A DNA stretch of 64,000 bases from Cytobacillus sp. NJ13 (GCA_030348385.1 JAUCFP010000006.1:1116001-1180000), one strand, 5' to 3'; counted from the first letter of the stretch, positions 51,721-61,542 are shown. Notes: a model not told the origin generated them from the letters alone. Numbers and translations are program-made.

Positions 51721-53163
51721 TCAGTAGGTTGTAAAGTGAGTAAGCTTCTGCAGTCTGTAAGTAAGATATTTTACCACAGGCATTTTTTCATTGGATGGAT
51801 AGTTATTCGTATAAATTGCACCGTTATTATTCCAAAGCTTATTAAAGTAGCTGTCGACATCCTTCATAACCTGGGAATGATCAGGAGCGCTTATTTTTAA
51901 ATTTGTCTCCAGGTTTAAATCATCCAGATTTCTCTTTGTAAAATTTGCTGAACCAGCTATGATCATACTATTTTCTTTGCCGGTTACATACATGATTTTC
52001 GAATGGTATTGTTCAAAGCCCGTATTGTACCATCTGATTTTTATGTTTTCATGGCCTAATTTGTCTAATTCAGCTGCCACCGGTATATTAGGCAATCCAA
52101 TTTTTTCAGAGCCGAAAGCGTTCTGATTTGGATCCAGGATCATTTTTACTTTTACTCCCCTGTCGGCTGCTTCTTTTAGTGCATCAACCACTTTTCTGTC
52201 AGCAAGATAAAACATGCCAAGCCAGATGGTTTCACCTTTGTCGACTTTATTGATTTCTTTAATAATGTGTTTATAGATCTTGCCTTCAGTCAGCACCTGG
52301 GCCTTAACAGTCCCAGTTTTATTACTGTCTTCAGGCTTAAAATCTGTCAGTTTGCCTGATGCTGAATAATCGACCACCGCCTGCTCGGTTTTTACGAGGT
52401 CAGCTAAGATAGGCCCTTTTACTTCAAACGCGATATTTGAATGAAATCCGCTGGCATTATGGGGATTTCCAGATGTTACAATCCCTGTTTTCTCCGTTAC
52501 AAAAACTTTCCGGTGATTTGCTTTAATATTCATGAGATCGAGATAGGACCGAAATGTCACTTCAGGAGCATTTTCTGCAAGCGGATTGGGAAGCCAGCCT
52601 TTACCTCCCTGGCCAAACCATTGTAAAAAAACACGCCAAAATGCCGAATATATAGGATTAGAATCTCTTAAAGGAACTAATGAGGTATAAACTACATTAA
52701 TACCATTCTCTTTCAGTTTCTTGAATTCTGGTACATCATGTGATCCATATGTGCTGTTAATTCGATCTGTGATCACCGTAATATCCATATTGGGGTGGCT
52801 ATGCTTTTGTTCGATGAGCTCTTCAGTTATTTTACCGCTAATATCCGGATATTCTTTATCACCATCATTAAAACCATTGAATAAAAACATATCCATCACT
52901 ATAAAATCCTCTGCCTCACCAATGGCTTCTAATATCCGCTTAAAAATCTGCTGATCACTTTCTCTACTGCCGTTATCTTTTTCAAAAGTTAAATCGTATA
53001 AGAACTTAATATCTTCTACAGTGTAAACTTCCCCTTCGAAAGAAAGGCCTTTTGGCAATGGTTTATTGGATTGATAGATGATGGTTGCTGCCAATACCAG
53101 CAAAAGGCTCAAAATGGGTATCCAGACCGTTTTTCTATGTAACTTTCCCAGAACCTTTTTCAC
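51721..53163 (-). CDS. Phospholipase D-like membrane protein
   Basis: 480 residues: an N-terminal membrane anchor (about residues 12-30) and two PLD domains. The first HKD motif is in NHRKVFVTEKTGIVTSG, the second in QYHSKIMYVTGKENSMIIAG. Fold shared by cardiolipin synthases, nucleases and phospholipases; the single anchor and spacing fit a cardiolipin synthase-like or exported phospholipase role, unproven. GTG 53163 follows GGGGGAG. Stands alone. Confidence 0.82.
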   Translation of the reverse strand: MKKVLGKLHRKTVWIPILSLLLVLAATIIYQSNKPLPKGLSFEGEVYTVEDIKFLYDLTFEKDNGSRESDQQIFKRILEAIGEAEDFIVMDMFLFNGFNDGDKEYPDISGKITEELIEQKHSHPNMDITVITDRINSTYGSHDVPEFKKLKENGINVVYTSLVPLRDSNPIYSAFWRVFLQWFGQGGKGWLPNPLAENAPEVTFRSYLDLMNIKANHRKVFVTEKTGIVTSGNPHNASGFHSNIAFEVKGPILADLVKTEQAVVDYSASGKLTDFKPEDSNKTGTVKAQVLTEGKIYKHIIKEINKVDKGETIWLGMFYLADRKVVDALKEAADRGVKVKMILDPNQNAFGSEKIGLPNIPVAAELDKLGHENIKIRWYNTGFEQYHSKIMYVTGKENSMIIAGSANFTKRNLDDLNLETNLKISAPDHSQVMKDVDSYFNKLWNNNGAIYTNNYPSNEKMPVVKYLTYRLQKLTHFTTY

Positions 53164-53254
53164 CAGGACTCCCCCTACCCGTTAGACTGCGATAACTATA
53201 TATAGACCATTTTTGACTATTGTAAACTCCTCTATGCGTTTGCAAGCAAAATAA

Positions 53255-53281
53255 AAGGCGAAGGCCCGCGCCTTCGCCTTG
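53255..53281 (-). terminator. Intrinsic terminator after the DUF3243 gene
   Basis: AAGGCGAAGGC / GCCTTCGCCTT, an 11-bp stem with a 4-base loop, followed on the minus strand by TTTTATTTTG. Confidence 0.9.
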
Positions 53282-53295
53282 AATGATATATATTT

Positions 53296-53619
53296 TTAGC
53301 CTACAAGCTTTACCAGCATATGAGATAGTTTGTGCTTTTCTTCCTCATTTCCTACCTTCCACAGTTCCTGCAGAAGCTTTTCTTCACGGTTTCTTGGCTC
53401 TTCTTTGGAAGCCAGATAATCGCCTACCTTTTGTGCTGTGTTCGCAAGCTGTTCCTCATCCATGCCCATTTTCTGTCCCAGGGAGACCTTTCCGCTTAAA
53501 TATTCTTTAAAACCGTCAAAGCTTGAAAGTATTTCATCTTTCTTTTCGCTTCCCATATTACTGAGCTTTTCCTCTACATTGCCTGCTTGTCCATTTACGT
53601 TATTCATATTCTGTTCCAT
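53296..53619 (-). CDS. DUF3243 protein
   Basis: 107 residues, largely helical. The run SSFDGFKEYLSGKVSLGQKM then LANTAQKVGDYLASKEEPRN with EEKLLQELWKVGNEEEKHKL is the DUF3243 pattern. Found in spore formers with no assigned function. ATG 53619 follows AGGAGAG. Confidence 0.85.
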   Translation of the reverse strand: MEQNMNNVNGQAGNVEEKLSNMGSEKKDEILSSFDGFKEYLSGKVSLGQKMGMDEEQLANTAQKVGDYLASKEEPRNREEKLLQELWKVGNEEEKHKLSHMLVKLVG

Positions 53620-53814
53620 GCTGAATCTCTCCTTTATATGGATTTGATTGCTGTGACAGTCTACTAATACCCGCTGGCATTCATATCAAACACAAGCCAG
53701 AGAGTTTGAAAAACCTCCCTGAAATAAATTGGACAACTTTTTATTTGCACATGGTATGCAGGTTTGCTCACATGGTACAATATACTAACATAGAAAGTAT
53801 GAAGGAGAGTTTTT

Positions 53815-54399
53815 ATGATTTATGGAATTATCATTATTTTAGCTTACTTACTTGGATCCATTCCTTCTGGTTTAATTGTAGGGAAAGTTTTTTATGGAGT
53901 GGATATTCGTGAGCATGGCAGCGGAAATTTAGGCGGTACCAATACTTTCCGGACTCTTGGAGTTAAGGCCGGCATGATTGTGACCATAGCTGATATCTTA
54001 AAAGGCACTCTGGCTGCATCCCTGCCCTTTTTCTTTGGATCGGACATGCATCATCTAGTTGCAGGAGTTTTTGCAGTTATTGGGCACATGTATCCGCTGT
54101 TTGCCGGCTTTCGCGGAGGAAAAGCAGTCGCTACATCAGGCGGTGTGCTGCTAGCCTATGTACCCTTAATGTTTCTTATCATATTGGGTGTTTTCTTTTT
54201 AAGCCTTTACATAACAAAGTACGTGTCCTTGTCCTCTATTCTGGCAGCACTGGCATCCATTATTTACGCACTGATTATATGGGACATTCCACTAATTATA
54301 GTAGTATCTATACTTGGCATCTTTGTTATTTACAGACATAGGACAAATATTAAACGAATAAGGGACAAAACCGAGCCCAAAATAAAATGGCTTGGCTGA
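53815..54399 (+). CDS. plsY: Glycerol-3-phosphate acyltransferase PlsY
   Basis: 194 residues, five membrane segments. Transfers acyl groups from acyl phosphate to glycerol 3-phosphate, the first step in phospholipid synthesis. Motifs: [10 protein letters not shown] (about residues 12-21), [16 protein letters not shown] (about residues 35-50) and [13 protein letters not shown] (about residues 100-112). ATG 53815 follows GAAGGAGAG. It marks the right border of the island insertion. Confidence 0.95.
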   Translation: MIYGIIIILAYLLGSIPSGLIVGKVFYGVDIREHGSGNLGGTNTFRTLGVKAGMIVTIADILKGTLAASLPFFFGSDMHHLVAGVFAVIGHMYPLFAGFRGGKAVATSGGVLLAYVPLMFLIILGVFFLSLYITKYVSLSSILAALASIIYALIIWDIPLIIVVSILGIFVIYRHRTNIKRIRDKTEPKIKWLG

Positions 54400-54415
54400 A
54401 AACCAGCCAGCCTGC

Positions 54416-54448
54416 AATACAGCAGACTAGATCTGCTGTATTTTTTTT
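54416..54448 (+). terminator. Intrinsic terminator after plsY
   Basis: AATACAGCAGA / TCTGCTGTATT with a 5-base loop, then TTTTTTT. Confidence 0.9.
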
Positions 54449-54642
54449 AATTATTTTCTGATATTTCAGTTTAGTTTATTTGAATAAAGTATTAAAGTGA
54501 TATTATACTAATTACAAAGGCCTAGAAACATAAAACCATAAAGGCCTATATCACAATTTTTATACATAAAGAAACATAAATTGATATCTTTCGCCATACA
54601 TTAGTTTAGGCTAAAATTTCAGCCAAAAACGTTAAAGTTAGG

Positions 54643-55731
54643 ATGAATAATCAAATGGATAAAACCCAAGCGCTGCTAGAAAATGTGTCCTTCCCATACT
54701 TTTTCATTGATCATAACCTAAAAATACTCACTTCATCATTAATAAGTGCTGAAGGAGTGTTTACTGAATTATTGGCATCTGAAGATATCAGCAGATTCAC
54801 CAATCTATTAAAGAAAAACGAATCTGGCATTTTTAAACTTAAAATAGGTAACAGCATTCATCCATATAGAATTTATCTGGAAAAAGATGATGCTGCGCAC
54901 TATCACCTTTTTTGTTTTCCCCTCTCTTCAGAAGATGAAGAATTAAGAAAGATGGCGGAGCACATGCAAAAGAGGCTACACCGCGTTAATCACCAATTAA
55001 AAGAAAAAAAGAAACACTTAAATAAAGCAGTGAAAGAGATTAAAGAAACTGTTTTGATATCTGACTATTCAGCTGATGCCGGACAGCTAGCGGGTATTGC
55101 ACATGAGATCCGGAATCCGCTAACAACTGTAAAAGGATTTTTACAGCTTTTGAAGCCTTATTTATTAGAAATTGGAAAAGAACAGTACGCTGAGATTGCA
55201 ATTGAAGAAATTAATCGGGCAAATGATATCATATATGAATTCTTAAATGCATCAAAACCTCCTCAAAATATAAGAACTGAAATAGAAGTTAACAGATTAA
55301 TTAAGGAAATGAAAATATTTTTCGAAAGCGAGGCGCTTATAAGAAATATTAACCTTTCTGTAAGCCTTTGCCCTAATAATCCCATTTTCTATGGTGATGT
55401 GAAGCAGATAAAGCAGGTCCTGATCAATATTATTAGAAATGCAATGGAAGCATGTGAAAGCATTCCTGCTCCAGGAGGAAAAATAGATCTTAAAGCAAAA
55501 ACCCTTAACCAAAAAGTATACATCACTATCCATGATAATGGATCGGGAATGACAGAAAAAACAATAAGCGAATTGTTTGTCCCATTTTTTACAACAAAAG
55601 AAAAAGGAACCGGCATCGGTCTATCCATATGCCAAAAAATAATTGAAGAGCATGATGGCAAGATTAATGTCCATTCGAAAATGTCACAGGGCACTGTCTT
55701 TGAAATTGAACTTCCGATGATTATCAACTAA
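54643..55731 (+). CDS. Sensor histidine kinase (sporulation-kinase-like)
   Basis: 362 residues without membrane segments: an N-terminal PAS-like region (about residues 10-95), a coiled-coil (about residues 100-130), and a complete kinase core. H-box GIAHEIRNPLTTVKGFLQLL, N-box VLINIIRNAMEACES, G1 HDNGSGM and G2 TKEKGTGIGLSICQK are all present. It resembles the cytoplasmic sporulation or motility kinases (KinE, KinA-type). No response regulator nearby, so it is an orphan feeding the phosphorelay perhaps. The start has only a weak site. Confidence 0.88.
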   Translation: MNNQMDKTQALLENVSFPYFFIDHNLKILTSSLISAEGVFTELLASEDISRFTNLLKKNESGIFKLKIGNSIHPYRIYLEKDDAAHYHLFCFPLSSEDEELRKMAEHMQKRLHRVNHQLKEKKKHLNKAVKEIKETVLISDYSADAGQLAGIAHEIRNPLTTVKGFLQLLKPYLLEIGKEQYAEIAIEEINRANDIIYEFLNASKPPQNIRTEIEVNRLIKEMKIFFESEALIRNINLSVSLCPNNPIFYGDVKQIKQVLINIIRNAMEACESIPAPGGKIDLKAKTLNQKVYITIHDNGSGMTEKTISELFVPFFTTKEKGTGIGLSICQKIIEEHDGKINVHSKMSQGTVFEIELPMIIN

Positions 55732-55886
55732 AGTTATTAAATATATTTTGTAAACAGATATCAATGTAAATCACATTATGACATTTTAAATAAAAAATAG
55801 CAGAAAAATGATGAAAATTGAAAAAATTCATATTAAAATTAGACTATTAATATATCTTTATACTCTATATTAAGGGGATAATTTTT

Positions 55887-57047
55887 ATGAAATTCAGTAA
55901 AGCCTTCTTACTATCAACAGTCATTTGTACATTGTTAGTTATTTGTTCGGCCTTATTCATCTATCAATTGCACACTGAGAATAAAGCGGAGGCAGCTGAA
56001 GCACAACCTGCTCAATTGCATATGGAAAACAGAGAAACCACCGCGGTTAATAAAGTGCTAATAGAGAAGGCGACATTGGGAGCAATTGGCGACATACTTA
56101 TCCATGACAGGGTATATAATGCTGCAAAAACAAAAACAGGCTATGATTTCAAGCCAATGTTTGAGCATGCAAAAACGCTATTAAAAACACCCGACATCCT
56201 GCTTGCCAATCAAGAGACTATTTTGGGAGGCCCAGAGATAGGAATTTCCAGTTACCCCATGTTTAACAGCCCTCAGGAAGTGGGAGACGCCCTCATTGAG
56301 GCTGGTGTGGACATTGTTTCAACTGCCAATAACCATTCACTCGATAAGGGAGAAAAAGGATTAAAAACATCCCTCGATTATTTGGATCAGATAGGACTGC
56401 CGCATGTGGGAACGAACAGAACACCCAGTGAACAGCAAACCTTGAAAGTAATAAACAAAAACGGAATTAAAGTTGCTTATCTTTCTTACACATATGGTAC
56501 AAATGGAATTCCCATTCCGGCAGGAAAAGATTATCTCGTTAATCTTATTGATAGAACAGCAATGCAAGAGGAAATTAACCGTGCAAAAGAGGAAGCTGAC
56601 GTAGTTGTTATGAGTATGCATTGGGGAAATGAATACCAGCTTCAGCCAACAGAGGAACAAAAGGAACTGGCAGAGGTCCTCGCAAATGATGGTGTGGACA
56701 TTATTTTCGGACACCATCCTCATGTACTGCAGCCAATGGAATGGATTGACAGGAAAGACGGACGGAAATCTCTTGTTGTATACTCTCTGGGCAATTTTTT
56801 ATCCGGCCAGATTGGTGATTACAAGGACATAGGCGGTATTGCAACTGTGGAGATTACGAAATATATTGATCAAAACGGGGTCGATATTGAACTTGCCAAT
56901 CCGGGATTCATCCCGACATACGTAAGTAATAAACAGCTAAAAAAATATCGGGTAGTACCGTTAAAGGATGCGGGCGGCTATGGCCTTCCCAATGCAGAGT
57001 CCAAATACAACGAAATTATGACACATATGCTCGATCATGTTCAGTAA
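55887..57047 (+). CDS. CapA/PgsA-type metallophosphoesterase-like protein
   Basis: 386 residues: N-terminal signal/anchor (about residues 6-27), then the CapA (PGA_cap) domain. Motifs: GAIGDILIHD (metal Asp), LANQETILGG (N-x-E), STANNHSLDKG (N-N-H) and MSMHWGNEYQ with GHHPHVLQP. Family members make or export poly-gamma-glutamate, or are phosphatases. The PgsBC partners are absent here, so the capsule role is doubtful. ATG 55887 follows AAGGGGAT. Confidence 0.85.
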   Translation: MKFSKAFLLSTVICTLLVICSALFIYQLHTENKAEAAEAQPAQLHMENRETTAVNKVLIEKATLGAIGDILIHDRVYNAAKTKTGYDFKPMFEHAKTLLKTPDILLANQETILGGPEIGISSYPMFNSPQEVGDALIEAGVDIVSTANNHSLDKGEKGLKTSLDYLDQIGLPHVGTNRTPSEQQTLKVINKNGIKVAYLSYTYGTNGIPIPAGKDYLVNLIDRTAMQEEINRAKEEADVVVMSMHWGNEYQLQPTEEQKELAEVLANDGVDIIFGHHPHVLQPMEWIDRKDGRKSLVVYSLGNFLSGQIGDYKDIGGIATVEITKYIDQNGVDIELANPGFIPTYVSNKQLKKYRVVPLKDAGGYGLPNAESKYNEIMTHMLDHVQ

Positions 57048-57069
57048 AGCGCTTTTTGGCGCTTTTTTT
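57047..57069 (+). terminator. Intrinsic terminator
   Basis: AAGCGC / GCGCTT with a T-rich loop, then TTTTTT. Confidence 0.8.
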
Positions 57070-57113
57070 GTGTAAAAAATGGTAAAATATTTGTAGATGG
57101 AGGAGGTATGATC

Positions 57114-57926
57114 ATGAAAACCGCATATGTTACTAAGTCTTTTCCTTATATGCAATTATGTATATTCACAGCTGCAATATTGCTTTTTCAATACAAACTT
57201 TTTGCTTCCGCTTTCATACTTTCTTTTGGACTTATCATTTTTTTACTAATTACTTCAATGCAGGAGCGTGTTTTTTCCTGGATCATTGCAGGGTATTTAA
57301 CAGGCAGTCTACTGTTTCTTTATGGCGATAAAATGCTTGATGCACTGCCGTTTCAACACTCCATATTAATGATTGCCAATCGGTTTCTATTGTTGATCCC
57401 AATCCTTCTTCTTGTTTACATTTCAAAAAAGTTTAATAAAACTGCCATCCCTTTTTGGCGGAAGCCGGATTGGAATTCCCAAATATTTTTCCCATTCATA
57501 TGGAGCGGTTTCCATTCAATAAAAATAAAACACTTTCTTATGATTGCAATCATGATTAATTTTGCTTCATTTGCCTATTCAATTTTTTCAGCTGAAAACT
57601 CCTATGCCAATGACTTTCTTATATTCCTGATTGGCTTCTCAATCATAAATGGATTGATGGAAGAGATTTTGTGGAGGGGAATCATTTTATCTAGAATGTC
57701 GGAGCTTTCAGGAGAAAAGGCAGCTGTCCTTTTTTCTGGGCTGGCGTTTGGTTTTTCTCATATCATGCTGGGCTACTCTTTTATCTCATGTCTGCTGTTT
57801 GCTTTTGGCGGAGTTTTTTATGCTGCCATTACAGTAAAATCCCAAAGCATTTTTCCAGCTGTCATATGGCATATTGCCATGAATCTATTTATGATTCTAA
57901 GCGGATTTATCCCTTTTCCAGGATGA
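57114..57926 (+). CDS. CPBP-family intramembrane metalloprotease
   Basis: 270 residues, about eight membrane segments. The CPBP/Abi motifs are EEILWRG (catalytic Glu pair), FGFSHIMLG and IWHIAMNLF (His ligands). Processes membrane proteins or peptides. ATG 57114 is preferred over 57108 because AGGAGG lies 7 bases upstream. It has its own TAAAAT -10 element near 57,082. Confidence 0.85.
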   Translation: MKTAYVTKSFPYMQLCIFTAAILLFQYKLFASAFILSFGLIIFLLITSMQERVFSWIIAGYLTGSLLFLYGDKMLDALPFQHSILMIANRFLLLIPILLLVYISKKFNKTAIPFWRKPDWNSQIFFPFIWSGFHSIKIKHFLMIAIMINFASFAYSIFSAENSYANDFLIFLIGFSIINGLMEEILWRGIILSRMSELSGEKAAVLFSGLAFGFSHIMLGYSFISCLLFAFGGVFYAAITVKSQSIFPAVIWHIAMNLFMILSGFIPFPG

Positions 57927-58035
57927 ATAAATATTGATTCACTCCATCATTAAAAGTATTAGAACAGACATTTTATTCGCGCACAAAGAAAAACTAGCCT
58001 ATAATATGACTATCACCCAGGAGGAGGAATTTCAA

Positions 58036-58329
58036 ATGAACATACATATTGAAGATCAGGCTGCCCAATGGTATCAGGAGGAAATGCTCTTGAGTAAGGG
58101 TGACTTCGTCCGCTTTTTTGCAAGATATGGCGGTTGCAGTACTGTCCAGCAAGGATTTTCTTTAGGAGTATCTAATGAACACCCGCATAACGCAGGAGTG
58201 CAGACTGAAAAAAACGGAATTACTTACTTTATTGAAGAAAAGGACTTATGGTACTTTGATAATCATGATTTATTCGTGACATTTAACGCAAAAGCACAGG
58301 AACCTGAATTCAAATATAACAATGGGTAA
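58036..58329 (+). CDS. HesB-like/YneR-family protein
   Basis: 97 residues, HesB/IscA fold without the usual three cysteines; the segment FVRFFARYGGCSTVQQGFSL has only one. Chosen start 58036 has AGGAGGAGG upstream; a frame from 57934 has none. It might bind iron or be an orphan fold relative. It lies in the conserved yneP-yneQ-yneR-plsY order. Confidence 0.85.
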   Translation: MNIHIEDQAAQWYQEEMLLSKGDFVRFFARYGGCSTVQQGFSLGVSNEHPHNAGVQTEKNGITYFIEEKDLWYFDNHDLFVTFNAKAQEPEFKYNNG

Positions 58330-58358
58330 AAGAAGCAGATCCGGCCTGCTTCTTTTTT
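58330..58358 (+). terminator. Intrinsic terminator
   Basis: AAGAAGCAG / CTGCTTCTT with a 7-base loop and a T-run. Confidence 0.85.
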
Positions 58359-58360
58359 CA

Positions 58361-58457
58361 TAAGATAAGAATAAATTCTGAAGTCAGATGACTGTCTAGC
58401 TCCAGGCGCCATCGGCTCCAGGTCATAAGCCGATAGGCGGGCGCCTTGCGCTTTTCT
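58361..58457 (-). repeat. Dispersed intergenic repeat, copy 2
   Basis: Reverse complement matches copy 1 over both its GC-rich part (AAGGCGCCCGCCTATCGGC, CCTGGAGCTAGACA) and its AT-rich flank (AATTCTGAAGT). An extra 20-base segment sits in the middle. It ends at the stop codon of the YneQ gene. Confidence 0.8.
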
Positions 58458-58756
58458 TATAGCAGCCGTTCCAGCTGCTCCCAGAGCTTCTCCTTTTCAA
58501 GGATTTCTTTCTGTCTGGGACCAATCAAATCATAGTGCGAGTAGCCATCATTCCGATAATCAATCCACTCAGGCTTAAGGCCATGTGTTTCTCCCCATTC
58601 AATCAATTTATTCAGATCCGAACACCCGACCTTTGTGACCGTTTTACAGCCAGGAAAGCGATCATCTATCCAATAATGGGTTAAAAAAGCAATTTCTCCA
58701 CGATCTATTTTCATTTTCCATTCTTGAAGATCATTTCTGCGAAGACCGAATGCCAT
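58457..58756 (-). CDS. YneQ-family protein
   Basis: 99 residues beginning MAFGLRRNDLQEWKMKIDRG. Contains AFLTHYWIDDRFPGCKTVTK and a helical end. Start 58756 has GGATGGAG upstream. Function unknown; it sits next to the thioesterase as in other Bacillus. Confidence 0.85.
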   Translation of the reverse strand: MAFGLRRNDLQEWKMKIDRGEIAFLTHYWIDDRFPGCKTVTKVGCSDLNKLIEWGETHGLKPEWIDYRNDGYSHYDLIGPRQKEILEKEKLWEQLERLL

Positions 58757-58789
58757 ATATTTTCTCCATCCTTTAAGCAGCAAGCAAAA

Positions 58790-59227
58790 TTATTTGAGTG
58801 CACTTTCAGGCTGCCTTTTAGCTTCTTCATATGCTTCATGCCAATCAGGATATTTCTTTTTAATTGAGATCGGCCGAAAATTATCCTTTTTGACGCAAAC
58901 ATGCTTGGACAAGCCTGTTACTGCCAGATCTCCTTCATCATTGTATATTTCATATCCATAGCTGACGCGGAAACCGTCATACTCTTCAATCCAGGTTTTT
59001 ATCGTCGCCGTTTGACCGTAGCGCAATGGTTTTTTGTAGGAAGCCAGGATATCCAGAACAGGCGAAATGATGCCATCCTTCTCCATTTCAGCATAACTGA
59101 ACCCCAGATCTTTTATGATCTGTGTCCGGCCAAGCTCCATCCATACCAGATAATTGGCGTGATACACGACTCCCATTTGATCTGTTTCTGCATACCTTAC
59201 TTCTATTTCTTTTGTTGAAATGAGCAT
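58790..59227 (-). CDS. Acyl-CoA thioesterase (YbgC/FadM type)
   Basis: 145 residues, single hotdog domain. YAETDQMGVVYHANYLVWME (residues 12-31) is the 4-hydroxybenzoyl-CoA thioesterase signature with catalytic Asp. Hydrolyses short or medium acyl-CoA. ATG 59227 follows GGGGAATAGG. Equivalent to yneP by position. Confidence 0.9.
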   Translation of the reverse strand: MLISTKEIEVRYAETDQMGVVYHANYLVWMELGRTQIIKDLGFSYAEMEKDGIISPVLDILASYKKPLRYGQTATIKTWIEEYDGFRVSYGYEIYNDEGDLAVTGLSKHVCVKKDNFRPISIKKKYPDWHEAYEEAKRQPESALK

Positions 59228-59229
59228 AC

Positions 59230-61542
59230 CTATTCCCCTTTGCTTGTCTTTTTTAAAGCGATATCGAAATCTTCTTTTTCCAAAATGCTAACCTGCTCAA
59301 TATCGTCATCAATTGCTGATACAATTCTCATTGCCTGTGCCTGAATAGCCTCATCCGCAAGGTTGGCGGCAAAACGTCCATTCCCATTTATTTCGATCTC
59401 TGATAAAGTGCGGTTAAGGTACTCTCCCGCTTCTTCCGTAAGCGTATATTCATATTGTCCAGCATACGAAATGATTATTTCCAAAAGCTCTCCTGCTGAA
59501 TAATCCTTGAAATGAAAGAACTTTTTAAATCGGGACTTTAAGCCGGGATTACTTGACATTAGTTTCTCCATTTCATTTGGGTAACCCGCTAAAACAACGA
59601 CAAGATTTTCATTATGTTTTGTCATTTCATCCACTAATGTATCGATGACTTCTTTTCCGAAATCTCCTGATGTCCGGGAAAGAAGTGAATAGGCCTCATC
59701 GATGAATAAGACGCCGCCTAACGCCTCTCTTATTTTTTTCTTTGTTTTGATGGCGGTTTGGCCTACATAGCCAGCTACAAAATCAGCACGGCTCGCAATC
59801 ATCAAATGTCCGCGTTTCAGAAATCCGCATTCCTTCAGCAATTCTGCATAAATCTTTGCTACAGTCGTTTTCCCTGTCCCCGGATTCCCGGTAAATACTG
59901 AATGCAGCTGGATAGGGACAACAGGCAGCCCTTTTTCACGGCGCAGCTGCTGCATCTTAACAAATGACACTAAGTTATGAACTTCTTTTTTAACTGTTTC
60001 AAGTCCGATTAACTGGGCAAGCTGGTCTTGTGGATTCATTAGCTTTTCTTGTTCTTCACTTTCAAAATCTTCTTTTTCCAATAGTGTATAGGCCATGATG
60101 TTTTCGTTCTTTTTAGCTTGTGATCCTTTTCTAAAAATGGCATCAAGAACAATGTTTCTGACAGTCCTGGCATTTCCGAATGTATCATCAACCCGCTCTT
60201 TTTCAATTCGTTTGCCCAGTTCCTGCTTTGCACCTTCAGTAAGGACATAATCATTATCCGCAGTCAGCTTTTCAGCAATCTGAAGAAGCTCCTCATTAGA
60301 ATAATCAGGGAGTGCAATAAAATTCGACTCTGGGAAACGGCTGCGAAGGCCAGGATTGCTGTCCAGAAATTGTCTCATCTCTTCTGGATAACCGGCCATG
60401 ACCACCGCAAACTTTCCCCCATATTCAGTCCCGGTCATCAGCGATACAAGAGTATCAATGGCAGTTTGTCCATAATCGCTGCCGGTCTGTCCCTCACGCT
60501 TTAAGCTGTACGCCTCATCAATGAACAGCACTCCACCGATTGCCTTTTCAACGGCCGCCCTGACATTTTCCTCTGTTTGCCCGACAAAACCGCCCACCAG
60601 CTGAGACCGATCTGCTTCGATCACTTCTTCCCGCGGCAAAACCCCTAGGCTATGATAAATCTTTGCCAAAAGCCGGGCGATAGTTGTTTTGCCTGTACCT
60701 GGATTACCAGTTAGAATCATATTGAGGCTGAGTTCATCTTTCGTTTGAAAACCAAGTGACTTACGTTCATTTTGATATATTAAAAAACGGTAAAAGTCAT
60801 GAACTCTGCTTTTCACAGAGTGCAGGCCAACCATTTCATTAAGTTCATCCAGGGGATCTTTTGGTAAATCAGACTCTTCTTCCTCTGATTCAAATATCTC
60901 TTTCCATTCATTTTTAAGTCTTTTGATGGCATTCAAGTGCTTTTTCATATCGGTGTAATAGGTTGAGGTATGAAATACGCCGGATATAGATTGCTCATAT
61001 TCTTCAGAAGCTTTTAAAAGAAAAGCTGTTTCCTCAATAGCTTTTTCCAGTATTCCAGTCAGCTCCCGGTATTCCACATCCTCATAGGCATGCTGCTTTT
61101 TCTGCAGATCTTCTAACTCATCATCTGATTTGTTGATAAAGCTTCTGCAAATTTCAATGAATTGCTCAGCTGTTTTCTTTTTTGCTGCCCTGTTATCGGT
61201 TTCCCGAATCGGCGGGAAAGTCAGGGTTTCAAGAAGATTGCTTTTATTTTTCCATTCGGATTTCCCTAATTGGGCTGCCGCCATACTATTGCCAGTGTCC
61301 AGTTCAACAGCCTTCTGCAGCCATGCACTGGCAAGAGTATCATCGGTATACTTGCTTAACCGGGAAATAGCAGCAATGGTCAGTAATTCCGAAAGCAGCC
61401 CGGGATCTGCCTTTTCATTGATATTTTTAATAACATTAAGCAATTCTGCTTCATTTTGTATGTATCCGTATTGATCAAGCTCATTTTTCCAATGATAAGC
61501 CTGACCCTCTGCCGGTTTTGCCTGTCTTTTCTGCTGTGTCAT
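59230..61542 (-). CDS. Twin AAA ATPase, SpoVK/CbxX-like
   Basis: 770 residues: a helical N-terminal region (about residues 1-240, TPR-like at the start), then two CbxX/CfqX AAA modules. Walker A GNPGTGKTTIA and Walker B GGVLFIDEAYSLKRE in the first, GNPGTGKTTVA and GGVLFIDEAYSLLSR in the second. SpoVK of B. subtilis has only one such module, so this is a longer relative. Likely a remodelling ATPase active in sporulation. The gene stop is just before the thioesterase start. Confidence 0.88.
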   Translation of the reverse strand: MTQQKRQAKPAEGQAYHWKNELDQYGYIQNEAELLNVIKNINEKADPGLLSELLTIAAISRLSKYTDDTLASAWLQKAVELDTGNSMAAAQLGKSEWKNKSNLLETLTFPPIRETDNRAAKKKTAEQFIEICRSFINKSDDELEDLQKKQHAYEDVEYRELTGILEKAIEETAFLLKASEEYEQSISGVFHTSTYYTDMKKHLNAIKRLKNEWKEIFESEEEESDLPKDPLDELNEMVGLHSVKSRVHDFYRFLIYQNERKSLGFQTKDELSLNMILTGNPGTGKTTIARLLAKIYHSLGVLPREEVIEADRSQLVGGFVGQTEENVRAAVEKAIGGVLFIDEAYSLKREGQTGSDYGQTAIDTLVSLMTGTEYGGKFAVVMAGYPEEMRQFLDSNPGLRSRFPESNFIALPDYSNEELLQIAEKLTADNDYVLTEGAKQELGKRIEKERVDDTFGNARTVRNIVLDAIFRKGSQAKKNENIMAYTLLEKEDFESEEQEKLMNPQDQLAQLIGLETVKKEVHNLVSFVKMQQLRREKGLPVVPIQLHSVFTGNPGTGKTTVAKIYAELLKECGFLKRGHLMIASRADFVAGYVGQTAIKTKKKIREALGGVLFIDEAYSLLSRTSGDFGKEVIDTLVDEMTKHNENLVVVLAGYPNEMEKLMSSNPGLKSRFKKFFHFKDYSAGELLEIIISYAGQYEYTLTEEAGEYLNRTLSEIEINGNGRFAANLADEAIQAQAMRIVSAIDDDIEQVSILEKEDFDIALKKTSKGE

